64,000 bases of DNA from Crocinitomicaceae bacterium (GCA_021325675.1 JAJTCM010000001.1:186001-250000), one strand, 5' to 3'; positions 42,586 through 51,389 are shown, counted from the first letter of the stretch. Notes: generated from the letters alone by a model not told the origin. Made by a program: numbers and translations.

Positions 42586-43887
42586 ATGATCCAATACAAA
42601 AAAGTAGCGTTTTATACCCTGGGCTGTAAGCTGAATTTTTCGGAAACATCTACCATTTCCCGTTTGTTTGAAGATGCGGGCTTTGCGAAAGTTGATTTTG
42701 AAGAAACACCGGATGTTTTTGTCATCAATACCTGTTCTGTAACAGAAAATGCCGACAAGAAATGCAAGCAGCTGGTGAAAAAGGCCCTGAAGATCAACCC
42801 GGGAGCTTTTGTAACGATTGTAGGCTGTTACGCCCAGCTCAAACCGACGGAGATTGCCCAGATTCCGGGCGTTGACCTGGTTTTGGGGGCAAACGAAAAA
42901 TTCGATATCCTTTCTTACATAGAAAATACGGATAAGCTGGCTGAAACCCAGGTGTCTTTCAAAAATATCAAGGAAACGCAGGAGTTTGTGCCGTCGTTCT
43001 CTTATGGCGACCGGACGCGCTCCTTCCTGAAAGTGCAGGATGGCTGCGATTATTTCTGTACGTTTTGTACGATTCCGCTGGCACGTGGCAAAAGCCGGAA
43101 TGCAACGATTGCTGAAACCGTAACTGAAGCAAAGAAAATTGCTGCTACGGAAATCAAAGAAGTTGTGTTGACCGGCGTAAACATCGGTGATTTCGGACAG
43201 GGCGGCGAAGAAAATTTCTTCGGGCTGATCCGCGAATTGGATAAGATCGAGGGCATCGACCGCTACCGCATCTCATCGATTGAGCCTAATTTGCTCTCCA
43301 ACGAGATTATCAGCTTTTGCCTGGACGGGTCACAGCGCTTTGTGCCGCATTTCCATATTCCGCTGCAAGTGGGGAATGACCGTATTTTGAAAGCGATGCG
43401 CCGTAAATATGAGCGTTCGCTGTATGCTGAACGTGTGGCGCACATCAAGTCCCTGCGGCCGGACTGCTGCATCGGCGTGGACGTAATCGTCGGCTTCCCG
43501 GGCGAAACGGACGAAGAATTCATGGATTCGTACAATTTCATCAAAGACCTTGATATTTCATACCTGCACGTGTTCACGTATTCCGAAAGGGCGAACACCG
43601 GCGCTCCGAAGCTGGGCGAAAAAGTCCCGATGGAAAAACGCCGCGAACGCAGTAAAATGCTCCACATACTTTCAGACAAGAAAAAAAGGATTTTCTACGA
43701 ACAAAACATTGGAACAACGCGCACCGCGCTTTTCGAAGCAGAAGAAGATAACGGCATCATGTACGGGTTCACCGAAAATTACGTGAAAGTCAAAGTTCCC
43801 TATGATGCAGCGCTTGTAAATTCCTTCCGCACAGTGAAATTGCTTGAGATTGACCGCGATGGGGTGGTTAAGGTTAATGTTGAGTGA
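42586..43887 (+). CDS. mtaB: tRNA t6A37 methylthiotransferase MtaB
   Basis: The 433-residue radical-SAM enzyme adds a methylthio group to t6A37 of tRNAs. The N-terminal UPF0004 domain holds C14 (TLGCKLN), C50 (NTCSVT) and C81 (VGCYAQ) for one iron-sulfur cluster. The radical-SAM cluster ligands are C154-x3-C158-x2-C161 (DGCDYFCTFC). The C-terminal TRAM domain (about 375-433) completes the protein. The KLN after the first cysteine marks MtaB rather than MiaB. The ATG at 42586 gives the family start. It is monocistronic. Confidence 0.92.
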   Translation: MIQYKKVAFYTLGCKLNFSETSTISRLFEDAGFAKVDFEETPDVFVINTCSVTENADKKCKQLVKKALKINPGAFVTIVGCYAQLKPTEIAQIPGVDLVLGANEKFDILSYIENTDKLAETQVSFKNIKETQEFVPSFSYGDRTRSFLKVQDGCDYFCTFCTIPLARGKSRNATIAETVTEAKKIAATEIKEVVLTGVNIGDFGQGGEENFFGLIRELDKIEGIDRYRISSIEPNLLSNEIISFCLDGSQRFVPHFHIPLQVGNDRILKAMRRKYERSLYAERVAHIKSLRPDCCIGVDVIVGFPGETDEEFMDSYNFIKDLDISYLHVFTYSERANTGAPKLGEKVPMEKRRERSKMLHILSDKKKRIFYEQNIGTTRTALFEAEEDNGIMYGFTENYVKVKVPYDAALVNSFRTVKLLEIDRDGVVKVNVE

Positions 43888-43921
43888 CGAAATAAATTCA
43901 ACGTTCAGCATTTATTATTCA

Positions 43922-45142
43922 TCATTTCAATTCCGTTTTCTTTCTTGAGATTTCCCGCTCATACGTTTCAGCGTCGAATTCCTTTTCACTTTTGGCAATA
44001 ACGAGTGTTGCAACGCCGTTCCCGATGATGTTGGTAATGGCGCGGGCTTCGCTCAGGAATTTATCTACGGCAAGCAAAAATGCCAATCCATCCAGCGGGA
44101 TTTTTTTGACGGAAGCCAGGGTAGAAGCCAAAACGACGAAACCGCTACCTGTTACGCCGGCCGCCCCTTTGGAAGTAATCATGAGGATCCCGATAATTGC
44201 CAGGATTTCGCCGAAGCTCAGGTGGACATGGTACAGTTGCGCCAGGAAGATTACCGCCATGGAAAGGTAAATCGATGTTCCGTCGAGGTTAAACGAATAT
44301 CCTGTAGGCACGACAAGGTTGACAACCGATTTTTTACAGCCGAGCTTTTCTAGCTTTTGCATGAGGTTCGGCAGGGCGGTTTCGGAAGAAGATGTACCCA
44401 ACACGATAATGATCTCTTCGCGGATATAGCGTAAAAACTGCAGGATCCGAAGTTTGTAGATCCGCATGATAAGCCCGAGTACAAGCAAAATAAAGAGGAG
44501 CATTGTCAGGTAAACCGAACCTACCAGCTTTCCGAGCGGAACGAGCGTTTTGAGACCGTATTCACCCACTGCAAAGGCAATTCCGCCGAAAGCGCCGAGA
44601 GGAGCGAGGTACATAACGTATTTTAAAAGCAAAAAGACGAATTTGGATGTTTTCTCCAGGCCGTGAACTGCCTTTTCGCGTTTTTTGGAATAATTCAGGA
44701 CGATTCCCGTAATGATGGCAACAACGAGAATAACGATGGTAAGATTGGTTTTCAGGAAATTGAGCCAGCTGAAAGGCTCGTCGACGCGGGTAGTAAATTT
44801 GGTTGCATCTTTCCCGATCAGCTCAGCCATATCTACATTCCCGGGCTGCAAGCCCATGGCGACGATAATCCCGATCGCAAGGGCTAAAGTTGTCACAATT
44901 TCAAAATAGATCAGCGATTTCAAGCCGATTTTACCCACTTTTTTCAAATCGCCCATGGAGCTGATACCCAGGGTAACCGTCAGGAAAATAATCGGAACAA
45001 CAAAAAGTTTGATGATGAAAATAAAGGTTTCGCCAATGATCTTCATTTCTTTGGCCTGTTCCGGGAATTGCGCTCCCATCCAGATTCCGATAATAATTGC
45101 CAGTAAAACGTAAAATGTCAGGTGCGTCAGTACTTTTTTCAT
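43922..45142 (-). CDS. Dicarboxylate/amino acid:cation symporter (GltT/DctA family)
   Basis: The 406-residue transporter has eight membrane helices and two re-entrant loops. The family motifs are the serine-rich GTSSSETALPNLMQKLEKLG (hairpin 1), VPTGYSFNLDGTSIYLSMA (helix 7) and TSKGAAGVTGSGFVVLASTL (hairpin 2), which bind sodium or protons and the acidic substrate. It takes up glutamate, aspartate or C4-dicarboxylates; the substrate cannot be assigned. It is transcribed alone. Confidence 0.9.
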   Translation of the reverse strand: MKKVLTHLTFYVLLAIIIGIWMGAQFPEQAKEMKIIGETFIFIIKLFVVPIIFLTVTLGISSMGDLKKVGKIGLKSLIYFEIVTTLALAIGIIVAMGLQPGNVDMAELIGKDATKFTTRVDEPFSWLNFLKTNLTIVILVVAIITGIVLNYSKKREKAVHGLEKTSKFVFLLLKYVMYLAPLGAFGGIAFAVGEYGLKTLVPLGKLVGSVYLTMLLFILLVLGLIMRIYKLRILQFLRYIREEIIIVLGTSSSETALPNLMQKLEKLGCKKSVVNLVVPTGYSFNLDGTSIYLSMAVIFLAQLYHVHLSFGEILAIIGILMITSKGAAGVTGSGFVVLASTLASVKKIPLDGLAFLLAVDKFLSEARAITNIIGNGVATLVIAKSEKEFDAETYEREISRKKTELK

Positions 45143-45164
45143 GGCCTAAATATAGAATTTTTTT

Positions 45165-45361
45165 GCCACCGGGGCACTAAGACGCAAAGCTGGCACGAAG
45201 TTTCTCTGGTAAACGATACGAAAGGTGAAGTTTTTGGATCGCAAAGTATAGAAGAGTAGCCGCAAAGGTATAAGTGGGGAAGATTTATAAAATAATAGCT
45301 TTGTAAACTTTGCGAAAACTTAGTGTACTTGCGTTCCCCCGGGCCTTCGTGTCCTGGTGGC
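45165..45361. repeat. Intergenic element, GCCAC...GACACGAAG family, copy 1
   Basis: The left end GCCACCGGGGCACTAAGACG and the right end TTCGTGTCCTGGTGGC are inverted with a few mismatches and bound about 197 bases. The left 39 bases match 45714-45752 at about four positions in five. No coding sequence is seen in it. Confidence 0.55.
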
Positions 45362-45366
45362 CTTCA

Positions 45367-45401
45367 AAAACAAAAAAAACGGGCCCCTTTTGGAAGCCCG
45401 T
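45367..45401 (-). terminator. Rho-independent terminator
   Basis: On the minus strand, ACGGGC (45401-45396) and GCCCGT (45384-45379) pair around a loop, followed by eight T residues. It closes the small gene ending at 45421. Confidence 0.85.
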
Positions 45402-45420
45402 CTCTTTATAAAATTTTTTC

Positions 45421-45678
45421 TTATTGGATTTCGTTGATCTTGTGGATGAAATCAACCGCAGCATCTTCTACTTCATTGCGCAGCGCAGGAAAATCTTTTT
45501 TGGATTTAGCCGCGTGGATTTTAGCAGTCATTGAATTGCGAAACTCGATTACCTCATCGATCAGCTTATTAGTTACTTCTGTTTTTTTAGCGTTGTAGAG
45601 CTGGATGCTGAAGCATTCTTCCACCACGTCAAAAACCATATAATTTAAATCTCTTTTAAAGTCTCTTTTACTAGCCAT
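45421..45678 (-). CDS. Conserved small helical protein
   Basis: The 85-residue protein starts MASKRDFKRDLNYMVFDVVE and is almost entirely helical and charged, with C-terminal VDFIHKINEIQ. I recall such short proteins as conserved in Flavobacteriales without assigned function. A near-consensus -7 box (TAACTTTA on the minus strand) precedes it and a strong terminator follows, so it is expressed as a single gene. Confidence 0.68.
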   Translation of the reverse strand: MASKRDFKRDLNYMVFDVVEECFSIQLYNAKKTEVTNKLIDEVIEFRNSMTAKIHAAKSKKDFPALRNEVEDAAVDFIHKINEIQ

Positions 45679-45713
45679 GTCAATTTTTTTTTGGTAAAGT
45701 TAGGGTTTTTTTC

Positions 45714-45755
45714 GCCACGAGGACACGAAGTCGCCAAGCCGGCACAAAGTTTTTT
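45714..45755. repeat. Intergenic element, GCCAC...GACACGAAG family, partial copy 2
   Basis: GCCACGAGGACACGAAGTCG and the following CCAAGCCGGCACAAAGTTT align with the left end of the element at 45165. No inverted partner is seen nearby, so this is one end only. Confidence 0.5.
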
Positions 45756-45840
45756 TGAAACGCACAGTAACTCTGTAAGGATCAAGTCGGCGAATTCTGC
45801 GTCGTCTGCGGGACCGCGCAGCAGCAACGTAGTTAAAACC

Positions 45841-46497
45841 TTAGAACGAAAACTTGTACCCCAGGCCGATGGCGAAAAAGCGTAAAGGATCGTTTTCCTG
45901 CAAATCCTGGTCGATCATGTAGTAAAGACGGACGCTGTTCTTTTTGTTGAAATCGTAATCAAAACCGGCACGCAGGCGAAGGTTATCGATATAGCGGCTT
46001 TGGTTGAGGAAAATTTCTGCTGAAGCAAAAGGCGTAAAACGGCTGTCGAGGTCATAATCCAGTGTGAGGCGCGTGCGGTAGTAAATTTGCGGGATTTCCC
46101 AGCCGGCTTCGCGCCGGATGTTGTCGTAGCGGATTTGAAAGCGTTCCTGCAGCTCAATTCCGAGCTGGCCGAGCTTGTGCTTGTAAGCGGCTTCCAGCTG
46201 TGCACGGTGGCGGAAATCGATTGTTTCGTCAAAATTAAAGCGCTGTGAATTCCGGTAAGCCAGTGTGAGGCTGAAGGCTTTCGAAATCTTGTATGTTCCC
46301 GAAAGATGCGTGTAATGCTGGTTTAAGGCCGTTACATTCTCATTCAGTCGGATACTTTCCGTCAGCGAGACTTCCCAGCGCGGGCTGATCTTTTTCTCCA
46401 GGCTGATTTCCGTCCAGAGGCCAAAATCCTGCCATTGAGCGAAGGAGTTGAAGCCTGCAAGCAGAAAGTAAAGAAATATGACCGGTTTTTTAATCAT
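45841..46497 (-). CDS. DUF2490 family outer-membrane barrel protein
   Basis: The 218-residue protein has a signal peptide ending FNSFAQ and then WQDFGLWTEISLEKKISPRW, the typical DUF2490 start. Alternating strands (HYTHLSGTYKIS, ERFQIRYDNI, LTLDYDLDSRFTPFASAEIF) follow and the protein ends in FAIGLGYKFSF with C-terminal Phe. It is likely an outer-membrane barrel. Its start overlaps the end of the DUF4956 gene by 8 bases, so it is the last gene of the CotH/VTC operon. Its role may be to form the outer-membrane part of that system (inference). Confidence 0.82.
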   Translation of the reverse strand: MIKKPVIFLYFLLAGFNSFAQWQDFGLWTEISLEKKISPRWEVSLTESIRLNENVTALNQHYTHLSGTYKISKAFSLTLAYRNSQRFNFDETIDFRHRAQLEAAYKHKLGQLGIELQERFQIRYDNIRREAGWEIPQIYYRTRLTLDYDLDSRFTPFASAEIFLNQSRYIDNLRLRAGFDYDFNKKNSVRLYYMIDQDLQENDPLRFFAIGLGYKFSF

Positions 46498-47095
46498 GGT
46501 AATGCACGGTAATCAGTGCGGTATCTTTCAGAAAGTCGATGCTGTTGATATCAATCCGGTTGATTTTAAGCCCGGTGCGCGATTCGAGGTCCATTTTAAG
46601 CTCATCCTGTCTTCCCGGTTTGATCAATTCGATGTTTTCATACTGGATGATCTTCGAATGCTCTTTTTTCATGAGCAGGTTGCTTTCCAGCAGGTAAGTG
46701 ATCCCGATAATGATCGTGTTCAGCAGTGCAATTTCCCACCACTGACCGGCGCCAACGGCAGTTACAAGGCCCATGGCGATCACAAGGAACAAATAAGTCA
46801 TATCTTTCATCGACAGGCCTTCCGTCCGGTATCGGAGCATCGAAAAGACGGCAAATAAACCGAAGGCGGCGCCCATGCTCATTTCTACCTTATTCAAGAG
46901 GATCGTAATGAGAAAAATCAGCAGGTTGAAAATGATGAACGTGAAAAAATACTCCCTGTTGCGGTAAATCGGGTAATAAATGAAACGGATCAGTACCAGG
47001 CAGGACACCAGGTTAATCGCCAGGCGGATTAAAAACTCGATTGAATGCTTGTCTGTGAAAAGTGCTGACTGAAAGGATAAATTATCTATAAACAT
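46490..47095 (-). CDS. DUF4956 membrane protein
   Basis: The 201-residue protein has about four membrane helices (about 24-41, 48-66, 74-92 and 105-128 region) including AAFGLFAVFSMLRYRTEGLS and MTYLFLVIAMGLVTAVGAGQ, the DUF4956 hallmark. A cytoplasmic C-terminal domain of about 60 residues follows (LMKKEHSKIIQYENIELI). DUF4956 genes are commonly found next to VTC-domain genes; here it overlaps the VTC gene by 14 bases. It may anchor or couple the polymerase at the inner membrane, but no function has been assigned to it here. Confidence 0.85.
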   Translation of the reverse strand: MFIDNLSFQSALFTDKHSIEFLIRLAINLVSCLVLIRFIYYPIYRNREYFFTFIIFNLLIFLITILLNKVEMSMGAAFGLFAVFSMLRYRTEGLSMKDMTYLFLVIAMGLVTAVGAGQWWEIALLNTIIIGITYLLESNLLMKKEHSKIIQYENIELIKPGRQDELKMDLESRTGLKINRIDINSIDFLKDTALITVHYHD

Positions 47096-47882
47096 GTTGT
47101 TCCTCGGTTTTAATTATTTTCTTTAAATTGTTTTGAAATGGTTTAAAATTATTGGCCCGCAGGTGAGGGAATAGGTTCATCACGCCCAGGCAGTATTTGC
47201 TGATTGAGCCCTCGCGGATATGGTTTTTATGCATCAGCTGCACGAAAGGCGAAACACTGGATTTATTTTGCTTCACTTCAGCAATGACGAAAGTTTCGAG
47301 CGTTTGCGTCAGGTCGTCGTGGATGAAAGTAAGGTTGAGATCGATGGTAACGCGCTCAGCGATTTTGCGGTTCACGAGCGTAATACGTGAATAATCCACC
47401 CGGATTTTCTGTTCCAGGTCGGTAATATCGTAAGCCGTGTTTTTGTGCAGGAACTCGTTGATCAGCTCGTTGGCTTCGTAGTCGAATTCGTTGTTCACGA
47501 TCCGGTTTTTATACGTCCGTCCTTTGTTGTTCTTGAATTTGATCTCGAAAAAGAAAAGGTTCGATTCCACATATTTTCGGATGCGGAACTTGAAACGATT
47601 GAATTTGCCGCGCTGGTGAAAATGATAGAGGGCAAAATCCGGTGTGTCGAAATAAAGCGATTCGTAGCGCGAAATACGCGTGGAATTCACTTCCAGCACC
47701 TGGTAATCATCTTTCAGCTCTTCCAGGAAACGCGGCAGCTGGTTGATGTGAAAAACATACTTCGAATCGACACGCTCCATCAGAGACACGCGGTCCATAT
47801 CAGCCAGGTTAATCGGCTCAATGCGGTTCAATATGTCGATGTATCCGCTACTCAAATTCGTAAGTGTAAATTTTGCTTTCAA
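47082..47882 (-). CDS. VTC-domain polyphosphate polymerase-like protein
   Basis: The soluble protein of up to 266 residues is a CYTH/VTC tunnel domain. It has LMERVDSKYVFHI, ESLYFDTPDFALYHFH, the basic pair RFKFRIRKY, FFEIKFKNNKGRTYKNRI, and VIAEVKQNK; alternating Arg, Lys and Glu line the tunnel in yeast Vtc4, which makes polyphosphate from ATP. The family begins before the first ATG (47798), so a TTG start at 47882 or 47855 is likely. It overlaps the upstream gene by 8-35 bases. Polymerase activity is inferred by family. Confidence 0.85.
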   Translation of the reverse strand: MKAKFTLTNLSSGYIDILNRIEPINLADMDRVSLMERVDSKYVFHINQLPRFLEELKDDYQVLEVNSTRISRYESLYFDTPDFALYHFHQRGKFNRFKFRIRKYVESNLFFFEIKFKNNKGRTYKNRIVNNEFDYEANELINEFLHKNTAYDITDLEQKIRVDYSRITLVNRKIAERVTIDLNLTFIHDDLTQTLETFVIAEVKQNKSSVSPFVQLMHKNHIREGSISKYCLGVMNLFPHLRANNFKPFQNNLKKIIKTEEQHVYR

Positions 47883-48399
47883 TTACCTGCCCGCTGGCAT
47901 CAGTGGTATTTTTTTTGGTTTTTAAGCCTTTGTTGTCGTATTCAAACGTGCTCGTCTGGACTAATTTTCCGGATGCATCTGATGTGATTTCCTGCGTTTT
48001 CTCCCTAAAGCCGTTGTATGTGACGATCATCGTTTTCTGCAATTTCCCCTTCGGATCGGAATAGGTGTATTTCACCGGGAGCTCCAGGTCGTAAGCAATG
48101 GTTATTATTTCTTCTTTTTCGCCTTTGTCATCGTATTTCACTTCTTCAATGAGCAGGCCTTTTTTGTCGTATGTGTAAGCCGCTTTTTCTTTCAGCACGC
48201 CTTTTTTGTTGTATTCTTCGATGTAAACGAGCCTTCCTTTGGAATCATAACGCTCGATGCTTTCCGTTTTTTGCTTTCCCGAAGCATCAACAACGGTAGC
48301 TGTGGAAGACACAATACCGTATTTTTTTATTTTCCCGCTGCTTTGGGCTAAAACAGGAAAAACGAACAGGAGAAGGGCGATGGATAAAAAAAGCTTCAT
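47848..48399 (-). CDS. Exported protein with YD-like repeats
   Basis: The 183-residue protein has a signal peptide (about 1-18, ending VLAQ). Short degenerate repeats follow: ERYDSKGRLVYIEEYNKKG, AYTYDKKGLLIEEVKYDDKG, TYNGFREKTQEI and FEYDNKGLKTKK. They form a beta-meander like MORN or YD/RHS repeats. Its end overlaps the VTC gene and its start is 3 bases from the lipoprotein gene, so it belongs to the same operon. The role is unknown; it may be a periplasmic binding or scaffold protein. Confidence 0.7.
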   Translation of the reverse strand: MKLFLSIALLLFVFPVLAQSSGKIKKYGIVSSTATVVDASGKQKTESIERYDSKGRLVYIEEYNKKGVLKEKAAYTYDKKGLLIEEVKYDDKGEKEEIITIAYDLELPVKYTYSDPKGKLQKTMIVTYNGFREKTQEITSDASGKLVQTSTFEYDNKGLKTKKNTTDASGQVIESKIYTYEFE

Positions 48400-48402
48400 G
48401 TC

Positions 48403-48807
48403 CTAATCGTAAATTACCAGTGTATCCAGTGAAATAACCTGCTTTTTCTCCGTGATTTCAACGTCCTGCATCACCACCATCATTTCTTCCGGGTTGATAT
48501 TGTCCTTGTCTTCCGGATCTTTGGAATAGAAATAAACCTTGTATTTTCCCGGGCGGAGGTATTTGAACTCAAAGCGGCCTTCGTGGTTTGTTTTTACGCG
48601 GTCGCTGTAGTTAATCTCGTCACCGTATTGAATATAAACGTATTCGTCGTAAGCTGCCCGTTCGAGGAGCAAAGACCCGAAATTGCCGTTGTATTCCTTC
48701 AGCCAAACCAGGCCGTTGATAGATGCTTTTCCGCCTTCGCCGGCTTCCTTGCGGCAGGACAAAAGTGTAAAGCAAAAAAGAGCGATGAGTATAATGTATG
48801 TTTTCAT
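48403..48807 (-). CDS. Lipoprotein with carboxypeptidase-regulatory-like domain
   Basis: The 134-residue protein (ATG at 48807) has a lipobox with C18 (FTLLSCRKEA). One beta-sandwich domain follows: SINGLVWLKEYNG, ADEYVYIQYG-type strands (here YDEYVYIQYGDE) and HEGRFEFKYLRPGKYKVYFY, typical of carboxypeptidase-D regulatory/SpaA-like folds. It would be anchored in the outer or inner membrane facing the periplasm. It lies between the CotH gene and the YD-repeat gene, 3 bases from the latter. Confidence 0.68.
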   Translation of the reverse strand: MKTYIILIALFCFTLLSCRKEAGEGGKASINGLVWLKEYNGNFGSLLLERAAYDEYVYIQYGDEINYSDRVKTNHEGRFEFKYLRPGKYKVYFYSKDPEDKDNINPEEMMVVMQDVEITEKKQVISLDTLVIYD

Positions 48808-48824
48808 AAGGTGTTCAAGGCCTG

Positions 48825-48858
48825 TTTGGGCACACAAGTTTAATTATTTTTGCCCAAA
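48825..48858. promoter_or_regulatory. Perfect 8-base hairpin between CotH and lipoprotein genes
   Basis: TTTGGGCA (48825-48832) and TGCCCAAA (48851-48858) are inverted around an AT-rich 18-base loop. There is no T-run, so it may be an RNA-processing or attenuation site rather than a terminator. Confidence 0.45.
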
Positions 48859-48943
48859 GCTCAGGCGTATATTAAGAAATTATTAATCATTTTCCGCCGG
48901 AATATAAGATTCCTAAGTCCGTTCACGCGATTTGGGCTATGAA

Positions 48944-50995
48944 TCATTTTACCGTAATTTTTTCAGTCATTCTTTTACTGCCGGATTCTACGCTGAGGAA
49001 ATAAATTCCCTGCCTGTAATGTTCCAGGGGAATAGTAACCAATCCGTTTCCGGCGCTCCGATAAATGACCTTCCCTGAAATATCACTTAACGTAAGCTGT
49101 GCGCCTTCGGTTGGCTGCAATTGAACAAAAAGCACATCGGAAGCCGGGTTCGGGTACACTTTGAACGTATTTTCGCCTAGCTTTCCTGTTCCGAGCGTTG
49201 GCGTACAATAAAGCGGGTTTCCCGGAATGTTGGCGTCCAGCCACTCAAAGCGCAGATCGATCCATTCTTTGAGAAAACCGATTTCTTCCGCGTAGGTCTC
49301 ACCTACAAAGGAATTCGGCCAGACATAAGCGCCCATCGTTTGCCAGATCGTATAGTTCCATTCCTGTGATTCGTTGATTTCCTGTGCCATTTCATCCACC
49401 CAAAGCTTTACCGTGTCCGGGTGAAAAACGCCTTCGCGCAGCTCGTTCCAGCGGCAGCGCAGGTCGGCCTGGAAAATCGTGTCTTCCATCATGCGCGGAA
49501 ACCAAAACGGGTTGATCCAGTAATCTTCGCCGCATTCGTAATTGAAATTATACTGCCAGCCTTCCGGGTTTTGTCCTTCACAGAAATCAGCATTGCCGTA
49601 AGTGAGGTCGTAATCCCAGATCGGCGCCATGACGAGCTTCCCGCCTTCAGAATCCTTGTCTTTGTACATAAAGAAGCTTTTGCGGTAAGCATCAATGCTG
49701 CGGGTGAACTCGCTGATCAGCAGGGCGTCTACGCAGGACTCGTAATTGACGTATTTCCGGTAACCTTCAATCGGATCGTCGAAAACGGGGCTTGCCAGCG
49801 CCGCTTCAAAATCGGTAATGTAATTACGGATATAATCTTTTTGCTGCTGCACGATCACATCGCCGTCCGGGTAGCTGTAATCGATCACGATCGGGCTTCC
49901 CGCGGGAATAGGTGCGAAAGGCGATTCCCAGCCTGAATTGCTGTTGCCGGAATCCTTATCAAGCTTCACGATGTAGCCGCCCGTCAGGTTGTCACCCGAA
50001 ATTTCGGTAGGATTGAGCGTGGAAATATCTACACGGTTGTTGCCTTTTTTGACTTTTTCCATGAAAATATAAACTCCCATGTACTGGCCATTGATGAAAA
50101 GCTCCACGGGACGATAGCGCGGCGCATACCAGCCCATTCCCTGGATCAGGTGCATCGACAGCATGTTGCGCAAAAGCGTTTTGTCTGTGTATTGAGCGCT
50201 CAGCACCCAGTCGCTTTCGGATGGAAAGCCCAGCAAAGCGGTATCAAGGTCCAGCCCGTTTCCGTCGCGGATTTCCAGGTCGTAGGATTTTTTCGGGAAA
50301 CCGCTGGAGCTTGCCCCCCGGATTTCAAGGCCGCAATTTCCTGCATAATGAAAATCAGTTGCGTTGGTATAGTTCCGGATGCCTTCGCCGTTGTAGATGA
50401 TATTTACATTTCCGCTGATTTTTGGCTCGTTCGGAATTTCCTGCCCGTTGGTTTCAAGCATCACGATCGGTAAATCGGATTCGGTGATGGTGAACACGGT
50501 TGCCGGGTTGAACCCGAAAGACAGGGAAAAGCCGAGCATTGTTCCTGCATCCTGTTCGTAGGTGTCCGTGACACGCAGGATCCAGGTCCCGTTGCCATCC
50601 TGTCCGTTATTGAGGATCCCCATCTGTCCGCCCGGGCGAAAAATACCCGTATAAGGTGAAGAACCTGAGTTGAGCGATTCGCTGGCACTGCTCATCAGGC
50701 AGGTATTTGTGAAATTATCGCTGTCACCGCCAACATTGCTGATGAGGTTGACGGAAGTGCCGTCCGGTGAAATGAGTGAAATAACGAGATCAGCGACCCA
50801 GGTGTGTTCAAGCGTAATGCAAACGGCTTCCAGGCCAAGATCAGTTGTAGTTAAGGGCTGGCCTAATCCGCTGATCGTAATTTCGTACTCATTTGTGCTG
50901 TTGTCAATAATTTCCCCGTTGGGACTTGCACTAAAGGTTTGTGACAGGCCATACGAAGAAAGTACGGCTGCGCACAGCAGAAAAAATATTTTCAT
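48944..50995 (-). CDS. Secreted CotH kinase-family protein with P-domain and T9SS sorting domain
   Basis: The 683-residue protein has a signal peptide (about 1-18). A proprotein-convertase P-like domain (about 30-165: HTWVADLVISLISPDGTSV, NGTWILRVTDTYEQDAGTML) comes first. The CotH domain (about 175-560) has ALLGFPSESDWVLSAQYTDK, RPVELFINGQYMGVYIFMEK, and the metal-binding-type WDYDLTYGN. The sorting domain (about 610-683) begins FKVYPNPASDVLFV. CotH proteins of Bacillus are atypical kinases that phosphorylate spore-coat proteins. Export through T9SS places this one outside the cell, where ATP is scarce. It lies 16 bases from the TonB-like gene. Confidence 0.87.
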   Translation of the reverse strand: MKIFFLLCAAVLSSYGLSQTFSASPNGEIIDNSTNEYEITISGLGQPLTTTDLGLEAVCITLEHTWVADLVISLISPDGTSVNLISNVGGDSDNFTNTCLMSSASESLNSGSSPYTGIFRPGGQMGILNNGQDGNGTWILRVTDTYEQDAGTMLGFSLSFGFNPATVFTITESDLPIVMLETNGQEIPNEPKISGNVNIIYNGEGIRNYTNATDFHYAGNCGLEIRGASSSGFPKKSYDLEIRDGNGLDLDTALLGFPSESDWVLSAQYTDKTLLRNMLSMHLIQGMGWYAPRYRPVELFINGQYMGVYIFMEKVKKGNNRVDISTLNPTEISGDNLTGGYIVKLDKDSGNSNSGWESPFAPIPAGSPIVIDYSYPDGDVIVQQQKDYIRNYITDFEAALASPVFDDPIEGYRKYVNYESCVDALLISEFTRSIDAYRKSFFMYKDKDSEGGKLVMAPIWDYDLTYGNADFCEGQNPEGWQYNFNYECGEDYWINPFWFPRMMEDTIFQADLRCRWNELREGVFHPDTVKLWVDEMAQEINESQEWNYTIWQTMGAYVWPNSFVGETYAEEIGFLKEWIDLRFEWLDANIPGNPLYCTPTLGTGKLGENTFKVYPNPASDVLFVQLQPTEGAQLTLSDISGKVIYRSAGNGLVTIPLEHYRQGIYFLSVESGSKRMTEKITVK

Positions 50996-51011
50996 CTAAA
51001 TAAAAAAGAGA

Positions 51012-51389
51012 CTATTTGGAAAAACTGATCGGGAGCACCATTTTGGAACCCATCGGAGCGCCGCTTGGATCTTTTGCCGGTACCCAGTCAGGCATTTTGC
51101 TTACGGCAGTAACTGCGATTTCATCCAGTTTCGGGTCAAGGCCGCGTAAAACTTTCACATCTTTGACTTTACCTTGCTTGTCAACAAAAAACTCTACATA
51201 AACTTTTCCCTGGATATTCTTTTTATCCTTCGGGATGGAGATGTTTTTCTGAAGATAATTCATCATCGCTTCCGATCCGCCGGTATATGAAGCTTCAACT
51301 ACCGGAACGATAGCTTGTTTTTCCGTTTGTGAGAAAGTATAATTTCCTGCAAGGAGCAGAAATAAAGCAAATAAGATAGTTTTCATCAT
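51012..51389 (-). CDS. Exported TonB C-terminal domain protein
   Basis: The 125-residue protein has a cleavable-looking signal peptide (about 1-21, ending YTFSQ). One TonB C-terminal domain follows (about 38-122: MMNYLQKNISIPKDKKNIQG, VYVEFFVDKQGKVKDVKVLRG, MPDWVPAKDPSGAPMGSKM). There is no membrane anchor or proline-rich spacer, so it cannot act as a classical TonB energy transducer by itself. It is probably a periplasmic domain protein. Spacing puts it in one run with the CotH gene (16 bases). Confidence 0.82.
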   Translation of the reverse strand: MMKTILFALFLLLAGNYTFSQTEKQAIVPVVEASYTGGSEAMMNYLQKNISIPKDKKNIQGKVYVEFFVDKQGKVKDVKVLRGLDPKLDEIAVTAVSKMPDWVPAKDPSGAPMGSKMVLPISFSK

